This document shows, one piece after another, positions 1 to 9,621 of a stretch of DNA of 64,000 nucleotides. The notes below the pieces were generated by a model. It made no database searches and was not told the origin of the DNA. It worked only from the letters and a program-made list of their open reading frames with translations. This DNA comes from Catalinimonas sp038039535 (GTDB lineage: Bacteria > Bacteroidota > Bacteroidia > Cytophagales > Cyclobacteriaceae). How positions within the stretch are numbered: the first letter of the stretch is position 1; each line of letters begins with the position of its first letter. Position numbers and translations under genes: made by a program. The DNA is taken from NCBI RefSeq assembly GCF_038039535.1, contig NZ_JBBPHP010000013.1, positions 62,001-126,000 of the forward strand, in the 5' to 3' direction.

Positions 1-315
1 GATGAAGCATTGAAAGGTACTTCAGGAATTATGTTCGCTGAAGTTGGTAATGCTCCGGCCAAGATCATCAAGGATTATAAAAAGAGAGACAAAGAGTTTA
101 CCAAGCCAGCTTTTAAAGCTGCTTCTATAGATACTGATTTATTTATAGGAGCTCAGCATCTGGATATGCTAAGCTCACTGAAGTCTAAAGATGAACTTAT
201 TGGTGAAATTATCACTTTATTACAATCTCCTGCTACCAATGTTATTTCTGCACTTCAAAGTGGAAAGCATAAGCTGGCAGGTATCGTAAAGACATTGTCC
301 GAAAGAGAAGGATAG
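1..315 (+). CDS. rplJ: 50S ribosomal protein L10, C-terminal part (cut by window edge)
   Basis: The reading frame is open from base 1 and ends at a TAG at 313-315, giving the last 104 residues of a ribosomal protein. L10 anchors the L7/L12 stalk to 23S rRNA. Position immediately upstream of rplL and rpoBC is the classic rplJL-rpoBC order and is the main support; the visible part contains the moderately conserved C-terminal region that binds L7/L12 dimers. The true start lies outside the window, so internal TTG or ATG codons should not be taken as starts. Confidence 0.9.
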   Translation, partial: DEALKGTSGIMFAEVGNAPAKIIKDYKKRDKEFTKPAFKAASIDTDLFIGAQHLDMLSSLKSKDELIGEIITLLQSPATNVISALQSGKHKLAGIVKTLSEREG

Positions 316-361
316 TATATTAATTAAGTAGTAAACAAATCAATTTAAATAGCGTTTTAAA

Positions 362-739
362 ATGGCAGACTTGAAAGATTTCGCAGAACAGCTGGTTAAC
401 CTTACAGTTAAAGAAGTTAACGAACTTGCTACCATCCTGAAAGAGGAATATGGCATTGAGCCAGCTGCAGCCGCTGCTCCTGTTGCTGTTGCAGGTGGAG
501 GTGGTGAGGCTGCTGCCGAGGAAGAAAAGACTTCATTTGACGTAGTGTTGAAGTCACCCGGCGGTTCTAAATTGGCAGTTGTGAAACTTGTTAAAGAATT
601 AACTGGTTTAGGTCTTAAAGAAGCAAAAGAACTTGTAGACGGTGCACCTAAGCCAATTAAAGAAGGTGTAAGCAAAGACGAGGCTGAAGGACTAAAAAAG
701 CAGCTTGAAGAAGCTGGTGCAGAAGTAGAACTTAAGTAA
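362..739 (+). CDS. rplL: 50S ribosomal protein L7/L12
   Basis: 125-residue acidic stalk protein that recruits translation GTPases (EF-G, encoded at 10474, among them). An N-terminal dimerisation domain (about 1-40) is followed by an Ala/Gly-rich hinge (about 45-60, with a run of Ala, then Gly, then Glu) and the conserved C-terminal domain with the typical LVKELTGLGLKEAKELVDGAP stretch (about 80-100). ATG start 46 nt behind rplJ, so the two are co-transcribed. Normal length for the family. A terminator-like hairpin follows at 773. Confidence 0.98.
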   Translation: MADLKDFAEQLVNLTVKEVNELATILKEEYGIEPAAAAAPVAVAGGGGEAAAEEEKTSFDVVLKSPGGSKLAVVKLVKELTGLGLKEAKELVDGAPKPIKEGVSKDEAEGLKKQLEEAGAEVELK

Positions 740-772
740 TCATTGAAATATTACTAGATTGCTTTGCAATTA

Positions 773-800
773 GGCCTGGCCATTCAGTCAGGTCTTTTCC
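773..800 (+). terminator. Hairpin with short U-tract between rplL and rpoB (attenuator candidate)
   Basis: Arms 773-780 and 787-794 form an 8-bp stem (GGCCTGGC / GTCAGGTC, two G-U pairs in RNA) around a 6-nt loop, followed by TTTT and a pyrimidine-rich stretch. In many bacteria partial termination here lowers rpoBC relative to rplJL. The stem is modest, so partial read-through is the natural reading. Confidence 0.6.
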
Positions 801-913
801 TGTTTGTATATACTTTTAAGTCTAAAGGTTCCTTGCACTTTTCAGGATAGCACCTGCAAGTTTTTGAAAACTACCTTTTTATTCCAAATAAAACCTTAAA
901 AAACTAGAAGGCT

Positions 914-3900
914 TTGGCTAATTTATATAAACCCACTGAGCGCGTCAACTTTGCTTCCATTAAAACTGTACTTGATTATCCTGATTTTTTGGATGTTCAA
1001 GTAAAGTCTTTTAAGGATTTTCTGCAAATTGAGACGCCCGCTGAAAGAAGAAGTAATGAGGGGCTGTTCAAAGTATTCTCAGAGAACTTCCCCATTTCAG
1101 ATTCTCGCGAGAACTTTGTACTGGAATTCATTGATTATGTCATTGACCCTCCCAAATATTCTGTTGATGAGAGTATTGATAGAGGATTGACCTTCTCTGT
1201 TCCATTAAAAGCAAAGCTTCGCCTTTCTTGTAATGACGAGGATAACGAAGATTTTGAGACCATTGAACAGGAAGTTTTCTTAGGAAATATTCCTTATATG
1301 ACCGAGAAAGGCTCTTTCATCATCAATGGTGCTGAAAGAGTAATCGTATCACAATTACATAGATCACCGGGTGTATTCTTCGCTCAAAGTAAGCATACCA
1401 ATGGTACCAAACTTTATTCTGCCAGAATTATTCCTTTTAAAGGTTCCTGGATAGAGTTTGCTACTGATGTTAATGGTGTAATGTATGCCTACATTGATAG
1501 AAAGAAAAAGTTTCCTGTAACTACCCTGCTCCGTGCTATTGGTTATGGAAGTGATAAGGATATACTGGATCTTTTTGGTCTTTCGGAAGAAGTAAAAGCT
1601 GAGGAAGCGAGTCTGAAACAATATGTTGGAAGAAAGCTAGCTGCCCGTGTGCTTAGAACATGGACGGAAGACTTTGTAGATGAAGATACTGGTGAAGTAG
1701 TTTCTATTGATAGAAATGAAGTGCTTCTGGAAAGAGACTCTGTATTGTCTGAGGAAGATATTGATACTATACTTGAGTCAGGTACTGCCTCTATTATTCT
1801 GCACAGAGAGGATGTAAATATCACTGACTATTCTATTATATATAATACCCTTCAGAAGGATAATTCTAACTCTGAGAAAGAAGCAGTTGAGCAGATTTAT
1901 CGTCAGCTTAGAAATACTGAAGCTCCCGATGAGCAGACAGCTCGTGATATTATTCAGAGTTTATTCTTCAGTGATAAGCGTTACGATCTTGGTGAAGTAG
2001 GACGTTATAGAATTAACAAAAAACTGAATCTGGAAATAGATTCAGATGTACGTGTTTTGACTACTGAGGACATCATTAAGATTGTAAAATATCTTATTGG
2101 CTTGATCAACTCTCGTGCGGTGGTGGATGACATTGACCACTTAAGTAATAGAAGAGTAAGAACAGTAGGAGAGCAGCTTTATAGTCAGTTTGGTGTAGGT
2201 CTTGCGCGTATGGCTCGTACCATCAAAGAAAGAATGAATGTACGTGACAACGAAGACTTCAAACCTGTTGATCTGATCAATGCCCGTACATTGTCGTCAG
2301 TAATCAACTCATTCTTTGGTACCAACCAGCTTTCTCAGTTTATGGATCAGACTAACCCATTGGCTGAAGTTACGCATAAGCGCCGTATGTCTGCCTTAGG
2401 ACCTGGTGGTTTATCACGTGAAAGAGCTGGTTTTGAAGTACGTGACGTACACTATACTCATTACGGCAGATTGTGTACAATTGAAACTCCTGAAGGTCCG
2501 AACATTGGCCTGATTTCTTCACTTTGTGTACATGCCAAAGTGAACCATATGGGATTCATTGAAACTCCTTACCGTAAAGTTGAAGAGGGTAAAGTGGATA
2601 TGAGTGGGGACGTACTTTATTTGACCGCTGAAGAAGAGGATACCCATAACATTGCCCAGGCAAATGCTCCATTAGAAACAAATGGAAAATTTGTAAATGA
2701 AACTGTAAAAGCTCGTTACGAAGGTGACTTCCCAGTAGTAGAGCCGAATAATGTTTCTTATATGGACGTTGCGCCCAACCAGATTGTATCAGTAGCGGCT
2801 TCAATGATCCCATTCCTGGAACATGATGATGCTAACCGTGCTTTGATGGGATCAAATATGCAGCGTCAGGCAGTACCTTTGCTGAAGCCTGAGGCTCCTA
2901 TCGTAGGAACCGGCCTTGAAGCAAGAGTAGCATTAGATTCTCGTTCGCTAATATTGGCTGAAGAGGATGGTGAAGTTGAATATGTAGATGGAAAGAAGAT
3001 TGTCATGCGTTATGACCTTACCGATGAGCAGCGCTTGATTAGCTTTGAGGGTGATCTGAAGACCTATAACCTTACTAAGTTCCGCAGAACCAATCAGGAT
3101 ACCTGCGTAAACTTGAAGCCAATTGTGCTGAAAGGAGAGAGAGTGAAAAAAGGTCAGCCTCTGTGTGAAGGTTATGCGACTGAAAATGGTGAGTTGGCGC
3201 TGGGTAGAAATATGATGGTAGCCTTCATGCCCTGGCAGGGATATAACTTTGAGGATGCTATCGTTATTTCAGAAAAGGTAGTAAGAGATGATATCTTTAC
3301 TTCTCTTCACATTGAAGAGTTTGAACTTGAGGTAAGGGATACCAAAAGAGGAGAAGAAGAATTGACCTCTGAAATTCCAAACGTAAGCGAAGAGGCTGTA
3401 AAGAACCTTGATGAAAACGGAATTATCCGCGTAGGAGCAGATGTAAAGGAAGGAGATATTCTAATTGGAAAAATCACGCCTAAAGGTGAAACTGATCCTA
3501 CTCCTGAAGAAAAACTCTTGAGAGCTATCTTTGGTGATAAAGCAGGTGATGTAAAAGATGCTTCATTGAAAGCTTCTCCTTCACTGCGCGGTGTGGTGAT
3601 TGATACCAAACTTTTCTCTCGCCCTAAGAAGGATAAGGAACTTCGTGCAAAATCTAAGAAAGAGGTTGAAAACCTAAAGGTGAAATATAAGAAAGACCTT
3701 TTAGGCCTGAGAGCTACCATGATCAATAAACTGGTAGGTCTGTTAGAAGGTAAATCTTCTCAGGGTGTAAAACATAAGTTTGGAGATGAAATCATTTCCA
3801 AAGGAATGAAGTTCTCTAGAGCGAATATTGAGAACAACCTATTCCCTGAAAAGAACATATATAGAGACGAAAGCAACTATAACGTTCCTGAAGAAGCGAA

Positions 3901-4789
3901 CCTGATTTCGGACTTGATCATTGAAAGCTGGACCGAAGATGAGCATGTAAATCATCTGGTGTTTGAGATGGTTAAAAATTACAATCAGACGCGCAATGAG
4001 CTTACGGCTCACTTCAAACGTGAACGTTTTACTTTGGAAGTCGGTGATGAACTTCCTGCGGGAATCGTTCAATTGGCTAAAGTATACGTTGCCAAGAAGC
4101 GTAAGCTGAAAGTAGGAGATAAAATGGCAGGTCGGCACGGGAATAAAGGTGTAGTAGCCAAAATTGTACGTGAAGAAGATATGCCGTTTATGGCCGACGG
4201 TACTCCGGTAGATATCGTACTTAACCCACTGGGTGTGCCCTCTCGTATGAACCTGGGACAGATTTATGAAACTGTACTAGGCTGGGCAGGACTAAGATTA
4301 GGTAGAAAATACAGTACCCCCATCTTTGATGGAGCTACGCTTGACGATGTAGCCAAAGAACTCAAAGATGCCGGACTCCCTGATTTTGGTCGGGCAGAAT
4401 TGTACGATGGCTTGTCTGGTGAAAAATTTGACCAGAAAGTAACTGTCGGTGTTATTTATATGTTAAAACTCGGACACTTGGTGGATGATAAAATGCACGC
4501 GCGTTCTATTGGACCATACTCTCTCATCACACAGCAGCCACTTGGTGGTAAAGCGCAGTTTGGTGGACAGCGTTTTGGTGAGATGGAGGTTTGGGCATTG
4601 GAAGCTTTCGGAGCTTCTCACGTTCTCCAGGAAATCCTTACTGTCAAGTCGGATGATGTAGTAGGTAGAGCTAAGGCTTATGAAGCCATTGTAAAGGGTG
4701 AAAACCTGCCTAAGCCGAACATTCCTGAGTCGTTTAATGTACTTGTACATGAACTCAGAGGTTTGGCCCTTGAAATTACACTTGACTAA
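914..4789 (+). CDS. rpoB: DNA-directed RNA polymerase subunit beta
   Basis: 1291-residue catalytic beta subunit. Recognisable are the N-terminal VNFASIKTVLDYPDFLDVQ block typical of Bacteroidota, the rifampicin region (LSQFMDQTNPLAEVTHKRR and the following LGPGGLSRERAGFEVRDVH), and the C-terminal KVGDKMAGRHGNKGV and PYSLITQQPLGGKAQFGGQ blocks near the active site. The start is TTG at 914: an in-frame TAG sits at 905-907 and there is no ATG before the conserved N-terminus, so TTG is forced unless the protein starts inside a conserved block. Located 174 nt behind rplL and 64 nt before rpoC. Confidence 0.97.
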   Translation: MANLYKPTERVNFASIKTVLDYPDFLDVQVKSFKDFLQIETPAERRSNEGLFKVFSENFPISDSRENFVLEFIDYVIDPPKYSVDESIDRGLTFSVPLKAKLRLSCNDEDNEDFETIEQEVFLGNIPYMTEKGSFIINGAERVIVSQLHRSPGVFFAQSKHTNGTKLYSARIIPFKGSWIEFATDVNGVMYAYIDRKKKFPVTTLLRAIGYGSDKDILDLFGLSEEVKAEEASLKQYVGRKLAARVLRTWTEDFVDEDTGEVVSIDRNEVLLERDSVLSEEDIDTILESGTASIILHREDVNITDYSIIYNTLQKDNSNSEKEAVEQIYRQLRNTEAPDEQTARDIIQSLFFSDKRYDLGEVGRYRINKKLNLEIDSDVRVLTTEDIIKIVKYLIGLINSRAVVDDIDHLSNRRVRTVGEQLYSQFGVGLARMARTIKERMNVRDNEDFKPVDLINARTLSSVINSFFGTNQLSQFMDQTNPLAEVTHKRRMSALGPGGLSRERAGFEVRDVHYTHYGRLCTIETPEGPNIGLISSLCVHAKVNHMGFIETPYRKVEEGKVDMSGDVLYLTAEEEDTHNIAQANAPLETNGKFVNETVKARYEGDFPVVEPNNVSYMDVAPNQIVSVAASMIPFLEHDDANRALMGSNMQRQAVPLLKPEAPIVGTGLEARVALDSRSLILAEEDGEVEYVDGKKIVMRYDLTDEQRLISFEGDLKTYNLTKFRRTNQDTCVNLKPIVLKGERVKKGQPLCEGYATENGELALGRNMMVAFMPWQGYNFEDAIVISEKVVRDDIFTSLHIEEFELEVRDTKRGEEELTSEIPNVSEEAVKNLDENGIIRVGADVKEGDILIGKITPKGETDPTPEEKLLRAIFGDKAGDVKDASLKASPSLRGVVIDTKLFSRPKKDKELRAKSKKEVENLKVKYKKDLLGLRATMINKLVGLLEGKSSQGVKHKFGDEIISKGMKFSRANIENNLFPEKNIYRDESNYNVPEEANLISDLIIESWTEDEHVNHLVFEMVKNYNQTRNELTAHFKRERFTLEVGDELPAGIVQLAKVYVAKKRKLKVGDKMAGRHGNKGVVAKIVREEDMPFMADGTPVDIVLNPLGVPSRMNLGQIYETVLGWAGLRLGRKYSTPIFDGATLDDVAKELKDAGLPDFGRAELYDGLSGEKFDQKVTVGVIYMLKLGHLVDDKMHARSIGPYSLITQQPLGGKAQFGGQRFGEMEVWALEAFGASHVLQEILTVKSDDVVGRAKAYEAIVKGENLPKPNIPESFNVLVHELRGLALEITLD

Positions 4790-4801
4790 AATATTGAATG
4801 C

Positions 4802-4828
4802 CCCATGCTAAAATGCATGGGCTTTCTT
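4802..4828 (+). terminator. Terminator-like hairpin between rpoB and rpoC
   Basis: Arms 4802-4808 (CCCATGC) and 4815-4821 (GCATGGG) are a perfect 7-bp inverted repeat around a 6-nt AT-rich loop and are followed by CTTTCTTCC. The U-run is interrupted, so this may be a pause or processing hairpin rather than an efficient terminator. It lies inside what must be a continuous rpoBC transcript unless rpoC has its own promoter. Confidence 0.5.
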
Positions 4829-4853
4829 CCATTCATGAAATAAACATTCACCT

Positions 4854-7800
4854 ATGGCATTCAAGAAAAATAGAAAAATCTCTAACGATTTCTCCAATGT
4901 GACGATCAGTTTGGCTTCACCTGAGTCAATACTGGAGAGCTCTCATGGTGAGGTAACACAACCTGAAACCATTAATTACAGGACATATAAGCCTGAAATG
5001 GGAGGTTTGTTTTGTGAGCGTATCTTCGGTCCTGTAAAAGACTGGGAGTGCCACTGCGGGAAATACAAGAGAATTAGATATAAAGGTATTATTTGTGATA
5101 GATGTGGGGTTGAAGTTACTGAGAAAAAAGTGCGCCGTGAAAGGATGGGACACATTGAACTTGTGGTACCTGTGGCTCACATCTGGTATTTCAGGTCATT
5201 GCCAAATAAGATAGGTTATCTGCTGGGGCTTCCAACCAAGAAGCTGGATCAGATTATCTATTATGAAAGATATGCTGTAGTTCAGCCAGGTATCAAAGCA
5301 GAAGATGGAATCAGCTACTTAGATTTCTTAACTGAAGACGAGTATCTGGATATCATCGACAAACTGCCAGCCGATAACCAGAAACTGGACGATACAGATC
5401 CTAATAAGTTTATTGCCAAGATGGGAGCTGAGGCATTGGAGATGCTTTTGGCCCGTCTTGAACTGGATGAACTTTCTTACAGCCTGAGACACCAGGCGCA
5501 GACAGATACTTCTCAGCAGCGTAAAGCAGAAGCATTGAAGCGTCTGAAAGTAGTGGAATCTTTCCGTGATGCTAAAACCAGAATTGAAAACCGTCCTGAG
5601 TGGATGGTGATCAAAATGGTGCCGGTCATTCCACCTGAATTGCGTCCATTAGTACCTTTGGATGGTGGTAGATTTGCTACTTCTGATTTGAATGACCTCT
5701 ATCGCAGAGTAATCATCAGAAACAATCGTCTGAAGCGTCTTATTGATATTAAAGCCCCTGAAGTAATTCTTAGAAATGAGAAGCGTATGCTTCAGGAAGC
5801 AGTAGATTCGTTATTTGACAATTCACGTAAGGTGAATGCGGTACGCTCTGATGGAAATCGTGCTTTGAAATCTTTGAGTGATATGCTTAAAGGTAAGCAA
5901 GGTCGTTTCCGCCAGAACCTGTTAGGTAAGCGTGTTGACTATTCTGGTCGTTCCGTAATTGTAGTAGGACCGGAGTTGAAAATGCACGAGTGCGGCCTGC
6001 CAAAAGATATGGCCGCTGAGCTATTCAAGCCGTTTATCATTCGTAAGCTGATTGAGCGGGGTATTGTCAAAACTGTGAAGTCTGCAAAGAAAATTGTAGA
6101 CCGCAAAGATCCTGTAGTTTGGGATATTCTGGAAAACGTATTGAAAGGACACCCAGTGATGCTGAACCGTGCTCCTACATTGCACCGCTTGGGTATTCAG
6201 GCATTCCAGCCCAAATTGATTGAAGGTAAAGCAATTCAGCTACATCCACTGGTATGTACAGCTTTTAACGCTGACTTTGACGGTGACCAGATGGCGGTAC
6301 ACGTTCCTCTGGGACATGAAGCTATTCTGGAAGCTTCTATGTTGATGCTTTCTTCTCACAATATTATGAACCCTGCGAATGGGGCGCCTATTACCGTACC
6401 TTCACAAGACATGGTATTGGGTCTTTATTATGTGACTAAAGGAAGAAAGAGCACTGATGAACTTCCTGTAGAAGGAGAAGGAATGACTTTCTACTCTCCT
6501 GAGGAAGTAATCATTTCAATCAATGAGAAACGTATCTCTAAACACGCTCACATTAAGGTAAAAGTGAAAGTTAGAGATGAAGAGACTGGCGAATTAAGCG
6601 AGCAGATTGTAGACACTGTTGCTGGTCGTGTGATTTTTAATCAGCTGATACCTGAAGAAGTGGGCTATGTTAATGAGCTATTAACAAAGAAAAAGCTTCA
6701 GCAGATTATCGCTAAAGTATTTAAGATCGCGGGTGTATCCAGAGCAGCAAAATTCTTAGATGATATTAAAGAGCTCGGTTTCCAGTCTGCATACAAAGGT
6801 GGTCTGTCATTTGGATTGGACGATATTGTAGTACCAGAGCAAAAAGATAATCTTGTAGAGCAAGCTAAGAACGAAGTAGATGCTGTGAAGAATAACTACT
6901 TCATGGGATTGATTACCGATAATGAAAGATATAATCAGGTAATTGATATCTGGACGAGAGTAAACTCTCAGATCACTGGCGCATTGATGAAGCAGATGGA
7001 AGAAGACCGTCAGGGCTTTAACTCCATCTATATGATGATGCACTCAGGAGCGAGAGGTTCTCGTGAGCAGATCAGACAGTTAGGAGGAATGAGAGGACTA
7101 ATGGCTAAGCCTCAGAAAAACCTTCAGGGATCAGTAGGTGAAATTATTGAAAACCCTATTCTCTCCAACTTTAAAGAAGGCCTGGATGTAATTGAGTACT
7201 TTATTTCTACACACGGTGCTCGTAAAGGTCTGGCTGATACTGCATTGAAAACAGCAGATGCAGGTTACCTGACCCGTCGTCTGGTAGATGTTGCGCAAGA
7301 TGTAGTGATTCGTGACTTTGACTGTGGTACGGTTAGAGGACTTCGCGTGGCTGCTTTGAAAGACAATGAAGAAATTGTTGAGCCACTATCAGAGAGAATT
7401 CTTGGTCGTGTATCGGTTAACGATGAATTTGACCCTGTTACCAATGAGCTGTTGGTTAAATCCGGTGATGAAATCACGGAAGAAATTGCCCAACGCATTG
7501 ATAATAGTGGTATAGATGAAATGGAGATTCGCTCACCATTGACCTGCGAAACCCGTCATGGTATCTGCTCTAAATGTTATGGTAGAAACCTGGCATCCGG
7601 ACAGATGGTACAGATAGGGGAAGCAGTCGGAGTAATTGCAGCGCAATCTATCGGAGAGCCAGGTACTCAGCTTACCCTAAGAACATTCCACGTAGGTGGT
7701 ACGGCTTCAAATATTGCAGTAGATGCAATGATCAAGTCAAAATTTGATGGTATCGTTGAGTACGAAGAGATCAAATACCTAAAAACCACTGATGAGGAAG

Positions 7801-9188
7801 GTGAAGAAAAAACAGTGGTGATGGGTAGGTCCGGCGAGATCAAAATCGTAGACGAAAAGAGCGGAAAAGTTTTCTCCAGCAATAACGTACCTTACGGTTC
7901 ATTCCTTAAGGTAAAAGATGGCGAGAAAGTGAAAAAAGGTCAGGAGCTTTGTAATTGGGATCCCTACAACGCAGTAATACTTTCAGAGTATGAAGGCACA
8001 GTAGATTTTGAGTCTATTGAGCAAGGTATCACTTATAAAGAAGAGTTTGATGAGCATACCGGACACAGAGAGAAAGTAATTACTGAAACGAAGGACAAAA
8101 CCAAAAACCCGGCAATACTTATCAATCCTACTAAGAAGTCAGAACTTGATGAGCCTAAAGCTTACAATATTCCGGTAGGAGCTCACTTGGCGGTAGATAA
8201 AGGTGACTCTGTAAGAGCGGGTCAGGTTTTAGTGAAGATTCCTCGTATGATGAGTAAGTCAAGAGATATTACTGGTGGTCTTCCTAGAGTAACTGAACTT
8301 TTTGAAGCACGTAATCCTTCTAACCCTGCTGTAGTTAGTGCCATTAACGGGGCAGTAACTTATGGCGGTGTGAAAAGAGGTAATCGTGAGATATTTATTG
8401 AGTCTAAAGATGGAGTGAAGAAGAGATACCTTGTGCCTCTTTCTAAACACATCCTGGTACAAGATAATGACTACGTGAAAGCCGGTATGGCACTTTCTGA
8501 TGGAGCAATCACTCCTGCTGACATCTTATCAATCAAAGGACCGACAGCTGTACAGGAATATTTGGTAGATGAGATTCAGGAAGTATATCGCCTGCAAGGG
8601 GTTAAGATCAATGACAAGCATATTGAAGTGATCGTAAGCCAGATGATGCAGAAGGTAGAAATAGAAGATGAAGGTGATACCAGTTTCCTAAGAAGACAAG
8701 TAGTAGATAAATTTAGCTTCCGCGAAGAAAATGACTCTATTCTTGATAAGAAGGTGGTACTGGATGTGGGTGATTCTACAAAACTGAAGCCGGGAATGAT
8801 TATTACCCAACGCCAGTTGAGAGATGAAAACTCATCACTGAAGCGTCAGGATAAAAAGACAGTTCAGGTGAGAGATGCTGAGCCCGCGTTGGCAAAGCCT
8901 ACACTTCAGGGTATTACGCAGTCATCATTAGGAACGGAAAGCTTCTTGTCAGCAGCATCTTTCCAGGAAACTACGAAGGTGCTCAGCGAAGCTTCAATCC
9001 GTGGAAAGCGAGACGAACTGAAAGGATTGAAAGAAAACATTATTGTTGGACATCCTATTCCTGCAGGTACTGGTATTCGCGACTACAATAAAATCATTGT
9101 TCACTCTAAAGAAGAGTATGAACAACTTAAATCTTCTCGTGAAGGAAGAAAAGAAGAGAATGTAAGCACAATGGAAACTAACAGTTAA
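4854..9188 (+). CDS. rpoC: DNA-directed RNA polymerase subunit beta-prime
   Basis: 1444-residue beta-prime subunit. The N-terminal zinc finger (CHCG...CDRCG, about residues 63-82), the NADFDGDQMAVHVP active-site motif with its three catalytic aspartates (about 475-487), the RQNLLGKRVDYSGRSVIV block and the second zinc site (CETRHGICSKCYG, about 900) are all present. Length is typical of Bacteroidota. ATG start; the stop is 3 nt before the DUF3467 gene, which indicates a shared transcript and possible translational coupling. Confidence 0.98.
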   Translation: MAFKKNRKISNDFSNVTISLASPESILESSHGEVTQPETINYRTYKPEMGGLFCERIFGPVKDWECHCGKYKRIRYKGIICDRCGVEVTEKKVRRERMGHIELVVPVAHIWYFRSLPNKIGYLLGLPTKKLDQIIYYERYAVVQPGIKAEDGISYLDFLTEDEYLDIIDKLPADNQKLDDTDPNKFIAKMGAEALEMLLARLELDELSYSLRHQAQTDTSQQRKAEALKRLKVVESFRDAKTRIENRPEWMVIKMVPVIPPELRPLVPLDGGRFATSDLNDLYRRVIIRNNRLKRLIDIKAPEVILRNEKRMLQEAVDSLFDNSRKVNAVRSDGNRALKSLSDMLKGKQGRFRQNLLGKRVDYSGRSVIVVGPELKMHECGLPKDMAAELFKPFIIRKLIERGIVKTVKSAKKIVDRKDPVVWDILENVLKGHPVMLNRAPTLHRLGIQAFQPKLIEGKAIQLHPLVCTAFNADFDGDQMAVHVPLGHEAILEASMLMLSSHNIMNPANGAPITVPSQDMVLGLYYVTKGRKSTDELPVEGEGMTFYSPEEVIISINEKRISKHAHIKVKVKVRDEETGELSEQIVDTVAGRVIFNQLIPEEVGYVNELLTKKKLQQIIAKVFKIAGVSRAAKFLDDIKELGFQSAYKGGLSFGLDDIVVPEQKDNLVEQAKNEVDAVKNNYFMGLITDNERYNQVIDIWTRVNSQITGALMKQMEEDRQGFNSIYMMMHSGARGSREQIRQLGGMRGLMAKPQKNLQGSVGEIIENPILSNFKEGLDVIEYFISTHGARKGLADTALKTADAGYLTRRLVDVAQDVVIRDFDCGTVRGLRVAALKDNEEIVEPLSERILGRVSVNDEFDPVTNELLVKSGDEITEEIAQRIDNSGIDEMEIRSPLTCETRHGICSKCYGRNLASGQMVQIGEAVGVIAAQSIGEPGTQLTLRTFHVGGTASNIAVDAMIKSKFDGIVEYEEIKYLKTTDEEGEEKTVVMGRSGEIKIVDEKSGKVFSSNNVPYGSFLKVKDGEKVKKGQELCNWDPYNAVILSEYEGTVDFESIEQGITYKEEFDEHTGHREKVITETKDKTKNPAILINPTKKSELDEPKAYNIPVGAHLAVDKGDSVRAGQVLVKIPRMMSKSRDITGGLPRVTELFEARNPSNPAVVSAINGAVTYGGVKRGNREIFIESKDGVKKRYLVPLSKHILVQDNDYVKAGMALSDGAITPADILSIKGPTAVQEYLVDEIQEVYRLQGVKINDKHIEVIVSQMMQKVEIEDEGDTSFLRRQVVDKFSFREENDSILDKKVVLDVGDSTKLKPGMIITQRQLRDENSSLKRQDKKTVQVRDAEPALAKPTLQGITQSSLGTESFLSAASFQETTKVLSEASIRGKRDELKGLKENIIVGHPIPAGTGIRDYNKIIVHSKEEYEQLKSSREGRKEENVSTMETNS

Positions 9189-9191
9189 TCC

Positions 9192-9527
9192 ATGGCTGAA
9201 GAACACAAAGAAGAAAAAAGCACCAATAAGCGTAACCAGATTAGCATTGAGCTTTCAGAAGAAATGGCTGAAGGGGAGTATGCTAATCTGGCTACCATAG
9301 CTCATTCAAATAGCGAATTTGTGATTGACTTCATCCGGTTGATGCCGGGTACTCCCAAGGCAAAGGTGAAGTCAAGAATTATCGTTACGCCTGAGCATGC
9401 TAAGAGATTACTATTAGCCCTCAAAGATAATATTGACAAATTTGAGGAAGCTTTTGGTCCTGTTAAGCAAAACAACGATGCCCCTAAGTTTCCCATAAAT
9501 TTTGGGGGGACGGTTGGTGAAGCTTAA
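9192..9527 (+). CDS. DUF3467 family protein downstream of rpoC
   Basis: 111 residues, no signal peptide or membrane segment, so cytosolic. A charged N-terminus leads into the family's conserved part: an acidic strand, then YANLATIAHSNSEFVIDFI, then LMPGTPKAKVKSRIIVTPEHAKRLLLALKDNIDKFE. The motif set identifies DUF3467, a small family that in Bacteroidota commonly lies directly behind rpoC. Function is unknown. The 3-nt spacing from rpoC and its own lack of promoter suggest it is made in step with RNA polymerase. Confidence 0.85.
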   Translation: MAEEHKEEKSTNKRNQISIELSEEMAEGEYANLATIAHSNSEFVIDFIRLMPGTPKAKVKSRIIVTPEHAKRLLLALKDNIDKFEEAFGPVKQNNDAPKFPINFGGTVGEA

Positions 9528-9548
9528 TCTCAAAATCAAAGAATTCAA

Positions 9549-9580
9549 TTTGTTTTACATTAACATTATCCGTAACTTTG
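9549..9580 (+). promoter_or_regulatory. Bacteroidota-type promoter of the rpsL operon
   Basis: TTTG at 9549-9552, a 20-nt spacer, then TAACTTTG at 9573-9580, an exact match to the Bacteroidota -33/-7 pattern (TTTG ... TAnnTTTG). Transcription would start near 9587, giving a leader of about 35 nt before rpsL. Confidence 0.75.
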
Positions 9581-9621
9581 CACCTTAATTTGCAAAAGCA
9601 GTACGTAAACGTAAGAAATTA

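Noticed and set aside
3307..3726. Long minus-strand open frame inside rpoB (and similar ones at 33026-33997 and 16672-16992)
   Set aside because: Antisense to strongly conserved genes, low-complexity Ser/Leu/Phe-rich products, no family motifs; these are by-products of codon use in the real gene.
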